The notes under the pieces were generated by a model that did no database searches, was not told where the DNA came from, and saw only the letters and a list, made by a program, of their open reading frames with translations. Shown piece after piece: positions 48,672 through 59,416 of a stretch of 64,000 nt of DNA. Origin of the DNA: Owenia fusiformis (lineage: Eukaryota > Annelida > Polychaeta > Sabellida > Oweniidae); NCBI GenBank assembly GCA_903813345.2, contig CAIIXF020000009.1, forward strand, positions 62,001-126,000. The letters are read 5' to 3'. The position numbers and the translations under genes are program-made. How positions within the stretch are numbered: the stretch's first letter is position 1; each line of letters opens with the position of its first letter.

Positions 48672-48830
48672 GTCACATGACCCACCGTCTGCATATGGAT
48701 TCCCATTATTAGTCACCCATGGTCACATGACCTGTTGTCTGCACAATGAAAAGAATTATTGACTAGATGTAGTCATGTGACATATAGTTTTCACAGCGGT
48801 TTATTTGATTGGCTAGATCAGGTCACGTGA
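48672..48830. promoter_or_regulatory. Four E-box/M-box-like sites at exact 50-bp spacing
   Basis: gtcacatgac at 48672 and 48722, gtcatgtgac at 48772 and gtcacgtga at 48822. The core CAYRTG with GTC/GAC flanks resembles sites of MiT/TFE-type bHLH-ZIP factors. Text between sites is only loosely alike, so this is a decayed 50-bp repeat with conserved cores. It lies 46 bp past the FAS1 stop codon, in its probable 3' UTR. Confidence 0.5.
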
Positions 48831-48875
48831 TATAACAACCGTCATAGCTAGTGATTACTCTCGAGTTCATGATGT

Positions 48876-51800
48876 TTATACAAGTTGAAAATGCATTGTG
48901 GGTGGAATGAGGACGGTGTCGATGACGTGGATCACTCCATTTGTTACGGCATCATCAGCCATGATAACTTCAGCATTGTTTACTCGGACCATACCTGAAA
49001 ATACATGAAGTATACAAAAATTTAGGCGACTTTAATAATGAGTCTGGTGAAATCTTATCGCATACTTTACAACGATATAATTTCGTAATGTTGGTCTCTG
49101 ACTGCGGCCACATGGAACTGAACTATACTGCACGACTGACACCTTTGTTTAATAACAAGTAACGAAGCATGTAGCTTCAGTACCCTCCTTCGAAGAGCCA
49201 CTTGAAAACCTTACTCGTCAACTTGATTTTATCTTAAATTTGATTTTGCTAAATGAAACCTTACATATTGCACATTACCGTAAATAAATTGCACGGCACA
49301 TTTGCATAAAATGAGAGAGTCAGAGATAGGCTAGGGGGTAATGAATAAGCAAGTGGAAAACATGGATTCAATTTACCTCCTCCAATGCTGACTTTGACGT
49401 CTTTTCCATTTACGGTTGGTACCATCATACCATCAGAAAGACTTGCGCTATAGAATGTTCCAGATACAACATGGTAGGTGAGAACGGCTGAAATATGAAA
49501 AACAGTTTTAACGTGATTTGTCGTTTACGTCGGAGGCTACTGTTACACATTAGCAGTTATAAAAAAGTCTGTCCCCGTTGTCTTTTAAGTGTGTACCTAA
49601 ACATGTTATATCCGTTACTAGTCATTACTTAGTGTTTACCCTCGATGCCCTCAAAATATCTATATTTTCCTCATTGGCCATAGCAAAAACCTCCCATATC
49701 AAAGCACGTCCATGTAATTAAAGAGAACGTAATTCACACATGTATCCATAATTTTTCACAAAATATTCATTCCTTTAACAAAATGAACTGTTTGTGATTA
49801 CTCGTAACAGCGACCAAGTGATCTAATATTCTCTCTATTTAATGTATATTATGTAATTATTATGCTTTATTTATTGTTATTCTGAAATAAAATGTACATA
49901 TTAAGTATTTGGATTGTACCTGTGAGGGCGGTTTTGTTCTTGAGAAGACCATCAAGGACACCTGGTGGTAGTTTGGCAAAGGCCTGGTTGGTAGGTGCAA
50001 ACACTGTGAATGGACCTCCTAAAATACATGTGGTGTACAATAAATTGCAGTAAAAACTGAACATATGTGTTAAGTAAATACATGTACCTACAAGAATATG
50101 ATTTTGCTTGCGCATGTTCAGAGAACATCTTTCTCTATAGACTCTATAACGTAGCTATTTTCAGATGTGATCATCACTTTAAGAACAGCGACATCAACAA
50201 GAGACGAGTTTGAAATAAGTTTATAAAATAAATATTTGTATGGTCAACTTATCAAGTACATTGAAAGTATCTATTTTCGAAGTTTATCTAATCATATCGA
50301 ACAAACATGCACCATTTACGCATATACACGTGCATGATGACAACAGGCTGATAGTACTCCAAAATTCCCCATTGTTATTCACTTTTTATCTTGTATCTGT
50401 ATTACGCGGAGTGATATCTGAAGTGTCAGCTAAGAGACAAAAGAGAAACCAAGTAAACATTCAGTATTAAAACAACGATTTGAAAAGTGCCGAGTCAGCA
50501 TATTCTATCATATTAAAGTTCGAGTTTGGCAATCTGTTAGAAGCATATCAACAACGCACTTGCAGATAAAAAAATAGTTGTGATTTTTACATTTATATAT
50601 AATGCTCGAAAAAATATTAACTTGATCCTTAACCTCATCAGAATACTTTTATCAATATATGAAAATATACAATAAATAGAAACATCGTATCAGACAAACG
50701 TGTAATATTTACATAGCTATACACGTGCATGATGACAACAAGCAAGTCGCTGATAGTGCACACCAAATCCCCATTGTTTTTCACTTTTTATCTTGTATCT
50801 GTATTACGCAAAGTGATATCTGAAGGGTCAGCTAAGAGACGAGAGATAAACCAAGTAAACATTCAGTATTAAAACAACGATTTGAAAAGTGCCGAGTCAG
50901 CACATTCTATCATATTAAAGTTCGAGTTTGGCAATCTGTTAGAAGCATACTAGTATCAACAACGCACTTGCAGATAAAAAAATAGTTTTGATTTTTACAT
51001 TTATATATAATGCTCGAAAAAATATTGACTTGATCCTTAACCTCATCAGAATACTTTTATCAATATATGAAAATATACAATAAATAGAATCATCAGCAGA
51101 CAAACGTATAATATTTACATAGTTATACACGTGCATGATGACAACAAGCAAGTCGCTGATAGTGCACACAACATCCCCATTGTTATTCACTTTTTATCTT
51201 GTATCTCTATTACGCAAAGTGATATCTGAAGGGTCAGTAAAGAGACGAGAGATAAAACCAAGTTTCATATTGGAACAACGATTTGATTTACCTGGTCATT
51301 GTTGTTCTCCTCTTATTTAATAATTGGCCTCACTTTACCATTAGGCAAAAAGACTACTAGAGAAGGTGTGGATGAATCTCACTTTTAAGAATCCAAATCA
51401 AACTATTTGATTGTATAACATGTGATCTATGGGGAATCTTCCTGACCTAAAAGTCACATTAATGTAATTTTACAAATTTCAAATAAAGGATCGCTTTGAA
51501 CGCAGGTCTCTAGGTGTCATCCTTTCGTCCCTTCAATTCACTAAATATGTGTATATCTATGCGCACCTGCCAAAATAGTTACTCGACTTACCCTCGAGGG
51601 TTGAGGCTAGACCAGCAGTCTGGACAGCTGTGAGGAGAGTACTGAAGTCTTTGCCTCCTGCGACAGCGGTGACAATGTTCATTGTGGGGATTGGGAACAT
51701 GACACGGCTAAGGACGTGAATCACTCCATTGGATGCCATCTGATCAGCCATGACCACTGGACTACCGGTGGCAGTAATCAACTGAAATAGCAAACGAGGC

Positions 51801-53589
51801 ATGAATAGTCACAATGAAAGAAGCTGGGATTAGAATGATAAAATTGGCAGTACAATCAACATAACATTTTAATATTAATAATGGATACGCACAATAATAG
51901 CTAATGAATGAAAATGAACAAAATTAATAAAAAGTATTACATTTTTAACAGAAGGAAAATAACAATGAATATGGCAAATGAATAATAAACATCTTATGGT
52001 TGTACAATAAATAGAATTATAAACAAAACCAAGAAACGTTATTCTCATAGGTGTACGATGGTAGTCCATAATGTTTTGACATTTTCTCTCTAATCTAAAA
52101 ACGTTTTGGACGACCCTCGTATATGCATCTATCCGTCAATCACAACCGAAGAAGCTATATAACCAAAAGATTTATTCTTACTTTGCCATCGTTGTAGATA
52201 TTGATGCGGATTGATTTTCCGGTGTCCAAGCTTGGCACGACTTCTTCATTCTTGAGCATATCACTGGTGACTTTACCGCCGAGGACGTGGTAGAGAAGAA
52301 CACTTTTCAAAAGAGCTGTGTCCTTCATGAGTATCCTGAGGAGTTCCTTGGGAAGGGCAGCGAACGCATCGTCAGTGGGGGCAAATACTGTGAATGGACC
52401 TATAGGAAAAAGATGTTTTATTAGTATGGTCAGTAAGGCATGGACATCTGGTTATATCCTCGTCGATATACCGTTCTCGATGAGCTCAATGATCTGTTTG
52501 TAAAGTGGCAGGACATTGTATCATAATTTGGGGTATGTTGACATTAACTTATAAGATAGGAGAGCTCAATCTCCGAAAGGGAATTTAAAGCACTGTGAAC
52601 TTAGTTATTATCGAGCCCTGGATTATAGTAAGCCACGCCCCTTTCTTTCAAAATTGTTTTCATTACACCATTACCTTAAGGTTCAGCTGGAAATACTAAT
52701 TGCTATACCTGCACATGTTATTTTCTGGTAGAAAGTTAAGTATGAAGGCATGTTTATATTTCCTTGCTTTATTCAGGAAAGTATCATCACATTGTCCACT
52801 TTTAGCAAACCTGGAAACAGGTCAATGGTAGCTCCTGTGATGTCTGAAAACTTTGAAAGAAAAAAGTGTGAAATATCAGAATTTCCTGGAGTTCCCATTG
52901 ACCGCTTACCAGATAAACTAAAAGAAGACAATGAAATGATACTTTCCTGAAATTGTGACAATGCCTTCATACTAGTGTACCAGAAAATAACATGTGCGGG
53001 TATTTTTTACCAAAATATTATTTTCAAGCTGTACCTTAACCAGGCCCGTAGCAAGGGGTGGGGAGCCGGGGGCTGGAAGCTCACCCCTGGCCAGAAATTC
53101 TTTCAAAATCATGTAGTTTTTCACCATTTCACCATTCTGAGCACTTTTAGCATGATTTTTTTGCCAAAAAGCTCCCCCTGGCAAAAGCCCCTCTTCGGCC
53201 TTGGTAAATCCTAGCAGTAAGTACCATATGAATGCTTTCTGATAGATACACACTTAGTCTAGCTTCAAGGCTCTTGTGACCCTCCAATAGACCCCCAAAT
53301 AGATGGGGAGAGGGGGGGTCCTAGAGATACTTGAATCAGACTACCACACACTGGGTAAAATTGCAATATGAAATAATAACAAAGTATTTTGCTCACCAGG
53401 TCCCATGAGTGTGTCTGCAAGTCCTGCAGCTTTAACCAGCTTTACAAGAGTATTTGCACCGAGTTTTTCAGCGACTTGCACAATGTTCATATCTGCTCTG
53501 TCATTCCATATTTCCATGTTGAAATTGAGCATATTCTCTGGCAACGCTGATGCCATGCATAAGCAAGCTAAAGCTACGAACAATTTCAT
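48876..53589 (-). CDS. Secreted two-FAS1-domain (fasciclin/periostin-like) protein, six exons, 309 aa
   Basis: Exons in order: 53589-53397, 52399-52182, 51781-51592, 50018-49920, 49487-49377, 48994-48876. All phases match (930 nt with stop). A signal peptide ([19 protein letters not shown]) is followed by two FAS1 domains. Each has the H1 box ([34 protein letters not shown]), the YH box ([20 protein letters not shown]) and the H2 box ([31 protein letters not shown]). FAS1 proteins are extracellular adhesion or matrix proteins. There is no membrane or GPI segment, so it is probably a free secreted protein. I chose the ATG at 53589 because it starts the signal peptide; upstream codons in frame lack an ATG. 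Confidence 0.95.
50245..51290. repeat. About 400-bp tandem triplication in FAS1 intron 3
   Basis: The block with cacgtgcatgatgacaac occurs at about 50329, 50724 and 51130 (steps of 395 and 406 bp). It is followed each time by ccccattgttNttcactttt and tatcttgtatct. The second and third copies are closer to each other than to the first. Confidence 0.9.
52772..52952. repeat. 181-bp palindromic (hairpin) element in FAS1 intron 1
   Basis: Each strand begins ttcaggaaagtatcat and the arms match through cattgtc, cttttag, ctgg, ggtcaatgg and ctcc, about 80% overall with almost no loop. Because of this both strands give similar open frames, with the same beginning [11 protein letters not shown] or [11 protein letters not shown]. 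It looks like a foldback element. Confidence 0.85.
53045..53215 (+). repeat. Dispersed repeat copy B
   Basis: Contains cccgtagcaaggggtgggga, then ggccagaaattctttcaaaa and tctgagcacttttagcatga. Same family as 9525-9690 and the reversed copy near 55100. Confidence 0.65.
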
Positions 53590-54043
53590 GTTGAAGATAT
53601 GTTTCAATTACACTTCTGGAGTTGACTGAGATTGCAGCGTGAATGGCACGTTTGGGTCGCTTCCTTCTTATATCGATGACCCACAACTCGTGAGCCTGGC
53701 TTATTGACTTGCGATTTCAGTCTCGTGATAAAGGTTATAAAATATTGGCAATAAACCTACTAGAGGTAGCCAAATTCTAATCTATAAATCACTATTTATG
53801 TGGCAGCTACACAAACAATGACACTATACGAGGTAAAAGGTTGAATGGAAAAGATTATGAAACCGCGTAAAATATTGACCCATATAGTTCACTGCAAGTG
53901 TTTACTCACTTCACACATGACCTTTTTAAGACAAATCTTATGACCGAGATAAAAAGATGGCAACAAGTTGATAAGACCATCCGTACTACACTATTTACTT
54001 GAGTGTATATAATACAATTCTCACGAAAAGCACAATAGATATA
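53590..54043. other. Upstream of the FAS1 gene
   Basis: Probable promoter region of the FAS1 gene. No certain TATA box and no gene seen. Confidence 0.45.
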
Positions 54044-54316
54044 GGGGCGTGGCCAGCTTTCAGTCGGGGGGGGGGGGGGGGTGTGATCGCCAATTTTTTC
54101 AATATTCAGTCAGGTGGCAAAAGCAAGGCTAAATTTAAAATTTGTTATGAATTTTACAAAAATTGATGCAACTTTCTTCAAAATTGAGCCAGAGGCTTCA
54201 AATAAAAAGCATTTTAAAGCTCTTTTTTTCTAGGCTCCATCTAATGGTTTTGTTTTCATTGGTTATGGGGGAGGGGGGGGGGGTCGCACCCATCGCACCC
54301 CCTGGCTACGCCCATG
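54044..54316. mobile_element. Foldback-type element with G-rich ends, 273 bp
   Basis: The left end ggggcgtggccagc and the right end ctggctacgcccat are inverted partners, and both have long G runs beside them (13 and 9 G). The hexamer gatata flanks both sides (54038-54043 and 54317-54322) and may be a target duplication. Confidence 0.55.
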
Positions 54317-54322
54317 GATATA

Positions 54323-57300
54323 TAACATTGCGTTTTTAGAGATAATCTGGAGATGCAATTTTTAGTCCTTATAAAAATGCAAACAAACACATTCATGTAA
54401 ATATGTAACGCAGCATTGAAAGATGGCGCACCATGCTTATCGATTTAGGCTTATCAAGTGATTTTTCAAGATAATAAAGGGTTTATTTGAGAAACAACTA
54501 AAACTATACGTATATCAACTAGCAGATCTCTGAGAGGTGACAAATTGTTTAAGTCTTCTTTTTGTGGATGGTGGTTTGTTTCGGCGTAAGGGATTCGGCG
54601 GTCGGCGTCTGTAACAAATGGCGAGTGGTGCTATTTTGAATGTTAATGACTCTCATCGTTGTATCTATGAAGTAAAATATCTTCCAAAAAATGTTTCGAA
54701 CAATAGAATAAGAATATTTATTCGATTAATGTCAAAAGTCTGACATTATTTTCATGTCAAAGTTGGATTCCCGGGAATAATTGTTTTGAGAATTCGAATG
54801 TGATGAGAGTAGCGCTAAACGCACAGAACGAACTGGTACGGATGTAATTACGCGACATCTTTATTTCTGCTTACACTCTTTATGTGGTGTTATTTTATTT
54901 TGTGATTCAAAAATATTCCCGAATTATAAAACAACCAGGGGCTTTCGAATACCACTCCCTTAGTTCTTGATCTTTTGTTGAGACCTTTTACATTACAATA
55001 AAGATTAAAGCTTAGTCTTCAGTGAACCCCGGCCATCTATTTGACATGAACACATTTGACTCACATAGCCCTTGGTGTGCAATGGCTTGTAGCTCGACTA
55101 TTGGGCGTATCTAGAATTGTACAATTTAACAAGAGGTTGAGAAAAAACATAATTTTGAAAATTCGTTCTGGCCACACCGCCCCAGCCTCCCCCGCGCTCA
55201 TATCCTTCAATGCATAGGGGATATCGTCATCCTTGTTTATGGCTCTAAATGGCCAATTAAAAAATGGCAAAATGAAGATTATGTCATATTATAAACAAGT
55301 AGAGGTTATCTTCAATTCATTTTTGTGAAAGGTTTTGATCATCAAATTATTCTGATGGCCCACCTCGCTTGTGTCTGTCCCAACTGAACGAAAACAAATA
55401 ACGAAAAATTGCAATTATATCACACGTCACATAATCATTGAGAAGAAGCATCTCTGGTAGAACCTTCATATGAGCAACTCAGCAACAGTGTTTCACTCAA
55501 TAGAGAATTTGGAAAGTTATCGAATACGTCAAAATATTCAGATAACATTCTAGCTCACGACAACAGTAGAGCACTGTTATTTTAACATGACATCAAATTG
55601 CCAGGCGTGACAAAACTAAGTAATGTTCTCACTTTTTTATTAGCATTGGCATTATAAGTAATTTATATATGTACATAGCGGAGCCAATATAATTGTGATG
55701 CACCCTATTTGAGGCGTTTAGTATGTTTACATATTTTTATTTGGCTGTTTTTAACATGTCACATCGGACCCTGGAGATGCTGATAAAACCTCATTCAAGT
55801 ATTATTAATATATTTATCTCTCCTATCAAAGATATCTTTGTTTGATTTAAGATCAAGAATCTGGTTTTTATTATTTCTGGCAGTTTTTCCATTTTCGTTC
55901 CTTTCTTAATTTCCAAATCATTTGATCATTCGGAGATTTTGTGAAAATTCTTCTAAGCTCTTAAAAGCCAGGGGCATTGTTAAATAGATAATATGATCCT
56001 TTTATCATCAAAATATTGTCTCCATAAGTGCGTTTAAGTCAACTTTCAAATCGTTAAAAGCCGGGCAAGGTTAAAAAAAGGTTACAATCGGGAGATATAA
56101 ATTGAACTTTATTCCATTTAACGTGTCTGGCTTTTATCATCTTCTTGTACATCGAGATACTAGAGTTAAAGTTGAACGTGAACCTTTTTGTTTTAGTTAT
56201 CATATCTGTGCGACAAGAAAGTAAGACAATGTGGTTAAAGATGACAAACAAGTGACAAACAAGTGTTTACAAGTTCATATGCTCGCACGTGTATGAACGA
56301 ACAAGACAGCCACACGTATAACATAACGAAATATTACAATTTATAAGTTACCGTATATGTAATTATGTATGTACCGAAATATAAATATTTATCACAAATA
56401 CTTTATGTTTATAATTTCAAATGCAGCAACGTCTTAATTATTGCTTTTACAAAAACTTTGACCAGAATTGAATAAACCATCCCCCAAATACCATAGCATG
56501 CAGTACTTCTAGGTGTTCCTTTGTCACCGTGTTTCTATCTAGTATAACGTGATGTTGTATATCTTTCTGTCAATTCAATTTGAAAACACACTGCTCCATT
56601 TTAAATTTTTTTGAATATTTCAAGATATTCAATTAGTGTTAAAATAACCTTGAAATCAGACCCTTTTGCACGGAATAGAACACTAGCTTATTGAGATCCT
56701 GACATAGTCGTCGTGTGATTACAATGTCAATTTTATAAAATACATTGACACTGACAATTCAGCGAGAAATTAAATCCCCGAACCTAACGTCGCCACTTTT
56801 GCACCATCATCATCGGAGAGAGATATACAGAGAGGAATAATTGATAATAGAATCATGGAGATACAACTTTAAGTACTTGTACTTTACGTATACCCCGAGA
56901 GCAGAGTAGAGTTTAGTTCTAGAAGCTGTATCTTAAGAAGCTAAGTGAAACAAATGCTAGCCTTTGCGCAGAGTCTAGTTAGAAACAAAATCGTGCGACT
57001 GCAACAAGTGACGCAGCATAAAGGGTACACGAATGCAGAGGGTGAACAACAAACATCGACCTTGTTGTTGTCCCCCACGGTACGTCATGTGAGGTCTCGT
57101 GCCCAGTGGACATTGAACATAAGAGAAGATCAACAAGAAATCCATATTATATGAGAACATATAATATCAGCACCAGAGATTAAGGTACTTTACATATACT
57201 GTTTTTGTTTATTCATAATGCAATAAATACGATTACACATTAGAGTAAACATATCAAAGGTAGACTCTTTAATCGCTTATCGCAAAATGATTAATTCTTG

Positions 57301-57559
57301 GCAGTCATGAAATAAACCAGTCAATCATTTTTATTATTTATTCGTTTTATTAGTTGATATGACTTATATATGATCTTTTTAATGTAAATTATCTTCTTAC
57401 TAAAGTTTGTACTTGTGAAATGTCAATCAAAATTAAATGTTTCACGGAGAAAAATAATGGATTTATTTGTTAATTCATTCCATAGAAGATGCATTTACAT
57501 CATGTCATTGGATAAACAATCGATCACTTTTTATTCATCAGTGGTCCCTTCAAACTATT
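54323..57559. other. Intergenic, no gene seen
   Basis: AT-rich sequence with one reversed copy of the dispersed repeat at about 55100-55210 (on minus ggccagaacg, then ttttcaaaattatgtttttt). A 69-codon plus frame at 56945-57154 shows no domain. Confidence 0.5.
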
Positions 57560-58260
57560 AAACCAGTGTATTCCTTCACTCATGTAATCACTTAGATGGA
57601 TCAAGATCTGATGCGTCATTTGAGATTAACTCTTCTACGATATGTTCGTCCTGTCACAACAATTACAAAGCTTAAGGTAGACCGAAAGTAATCAAATATA
57701 AACCAGTGTATTCCTTGAGTCATTAAATACATCGATGGATCAATATGCGTCATTTGAGAAACACTCTTTTTCCATGTGTTCGTCTTGTCACAAAATTGCA
57801 AAGCTTAAGGTAGGCCGAGAGTAATCAAATATAAACCAGTGTATTTCTTCAGTCATGTAATCACTTAGATGGATCAAGATCTGATGCGTCATTTGAGATT
57901 AACTCTTCTACGATATGTTCGTCCTGTCAAAAAAATTACAAAGCTTAAGGTAGGCCGAGAGTAATCAAATATAAACCAGTGTATTTCTTCAGTCATGTCA
58001 TCACATACGGTAGATGGATCAAGATCTGATGCGTCATTTGAGATTAACTCTTCTACGATATGTTCGTCCTGTCACAAAAATTACAAAGCTTAAGGTAGGC
58101 CGAGAGTAATCAAATATAAACCAGTGTATTTCTTCACTCATGTAATCACATACGGTAGATGGATCAAGATCTGATGCGTCATTTGAGATAACCTCTTCTA
58201 CGATATGTTCGTCATGTCACAAAATTGCAAAGCTTAAGGTAGGCTGGGAGTTATCAATTT
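57560..58260. repeat. Tandem repeat, five units of 133-145 bp
   Basis: Units contain aaaccagtgtattNcttcac, then gatggatcaagatctgatgc, tacgatatgttcgtcctgtc and acaaagcttaaggtaggccg. Starts of the ccagtg mark: 57563, 57703, 57836, 57976, 58121. It lies about 210 bp left of the Gmr1-like LTR. Confidence 0.93.
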
Positions 58261-58473
58261 GTAATCAAGTGCAAATCAGATTTGAATGTTGTTAGACGTT
58301 GCCTACCACAACACACAACTTGTTTTCTAAGCACATTAGACTATATTATGCACGATTTCGAAAGTGCACATTGCTAGAATATTATATAACTGTGCGCAAA
58401 TAGGTAAACGTTTCTTTTAGATTGAAGAATACTTTATTAACCTAAATACTAAACTTGAAAAATGTTCTTGTAG

Positions 58474-59304
58474 TGTTACAGTATTACATTCTATTATATT
58501 CACATTAAGTTTAGTTTATCAATATGCATATACTGTAACTGATCTTCATTAGAGATCTTAGGTCAAGGTCACAATGACATTATATCTTGTAAACATAACT
58601 GAACTGAATGACTCATTAACTCTTGGCCTTCTAGAAAGTACTGGAACTTTAATCATTTAAACAAGATTGAATCATGTGACTTAAGATGTCCAATCAGTGT
58701 TATTTTCTAGAAATCGTAACTTCTTGAAACATCTGGACTTTGCCTTTGAACTATATAATGAGAGAGCTGATTTGGGCTGTAAGCAGAATTTCAAAGTTGA
58801 TCAAAGGACATCTTCTTAGCGCAATATTACAGACACCTACTGTGGGAACATTTATAATACTACAAACACACAACCTGAGGAACTTATATGGACATATATT
58901 ACAACACACACTATATACGGATTGTCATATACATTCGTGGATTATCATAAACATTTGCAGATTATCATAAACATTTGCGGATTATCATTAAACATTTGTG
59001 GATTATCGTCAAACATTATTGGATACGAACATTATAGGATTACGACGAACATTATTGAATTATTACAAACATTGGAGAACTATTAACGATTATTGAAACT
59101 TTCGTGATCTGGAACATTCTCAAGGATCGTTAAGGATATTTATCGACATCAAGAGACAGGCGTATCATTTCTCTACATCTACGTATCATAAGTATTGACT
59201 TTTATATATTATTGTCATCGCATTTAGTTTTTATTAAAATATATTACTGTACATTGTTATATTTTAATTGCTGTTTTTACTTTCTGTTATTTTCGAACGT
59301 AACA
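58474..59304 (+). repeat. 5' LTR of the Gmr1-like element
   Basis: Begins TGTTACAGTATTACATTC and ends CGAACGTAACA, so TG...CA with TGTTAC/GTAACA inverted ends. It contains a TATA box, a short tandem repeat of about 22 bp (gattatcataaacatttgcg, 58936-59020) and an ATTAAA near 59237. The left limit is inferred, as the second LTR is not visible. Confidence 0.7.
58753..58759 (+). promoter_or_regulatory. Probable TATA box of the Gmr1-like LTR
   Basis: TATATAA in gaactatataatgagagagc. Transcription would start near 58785. Confidence 0.45.
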
Positions 59305-59309
59305 GAAAT

Positions 59310-59327
59310 TGGGGGCTCGTCCGGGAT
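59310..59327 (+). promoter_or_regulatory. Primer binding site, tRNA-Pro type
   Basis: TGGGGGCTCGTCCGGGAT, five bases after the LTR. This is the same 18 bases as the tRNA-Pro site known from murine leukaemia virus. Confidence 0.9.
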
Positions 59328-59416
59328 ACAACTACAACAAGCTAGAATACAAATATTTTAAAATTCAAAATCCAAAACTTGTATATTTAAACTGTGAAGA
59401 CAGCAATTAATTGAAA

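Noticed and set aside
52750-52970. Mirrored open frames on both strands
   Set aside because: Explained by the palindrome at 52772-52952.
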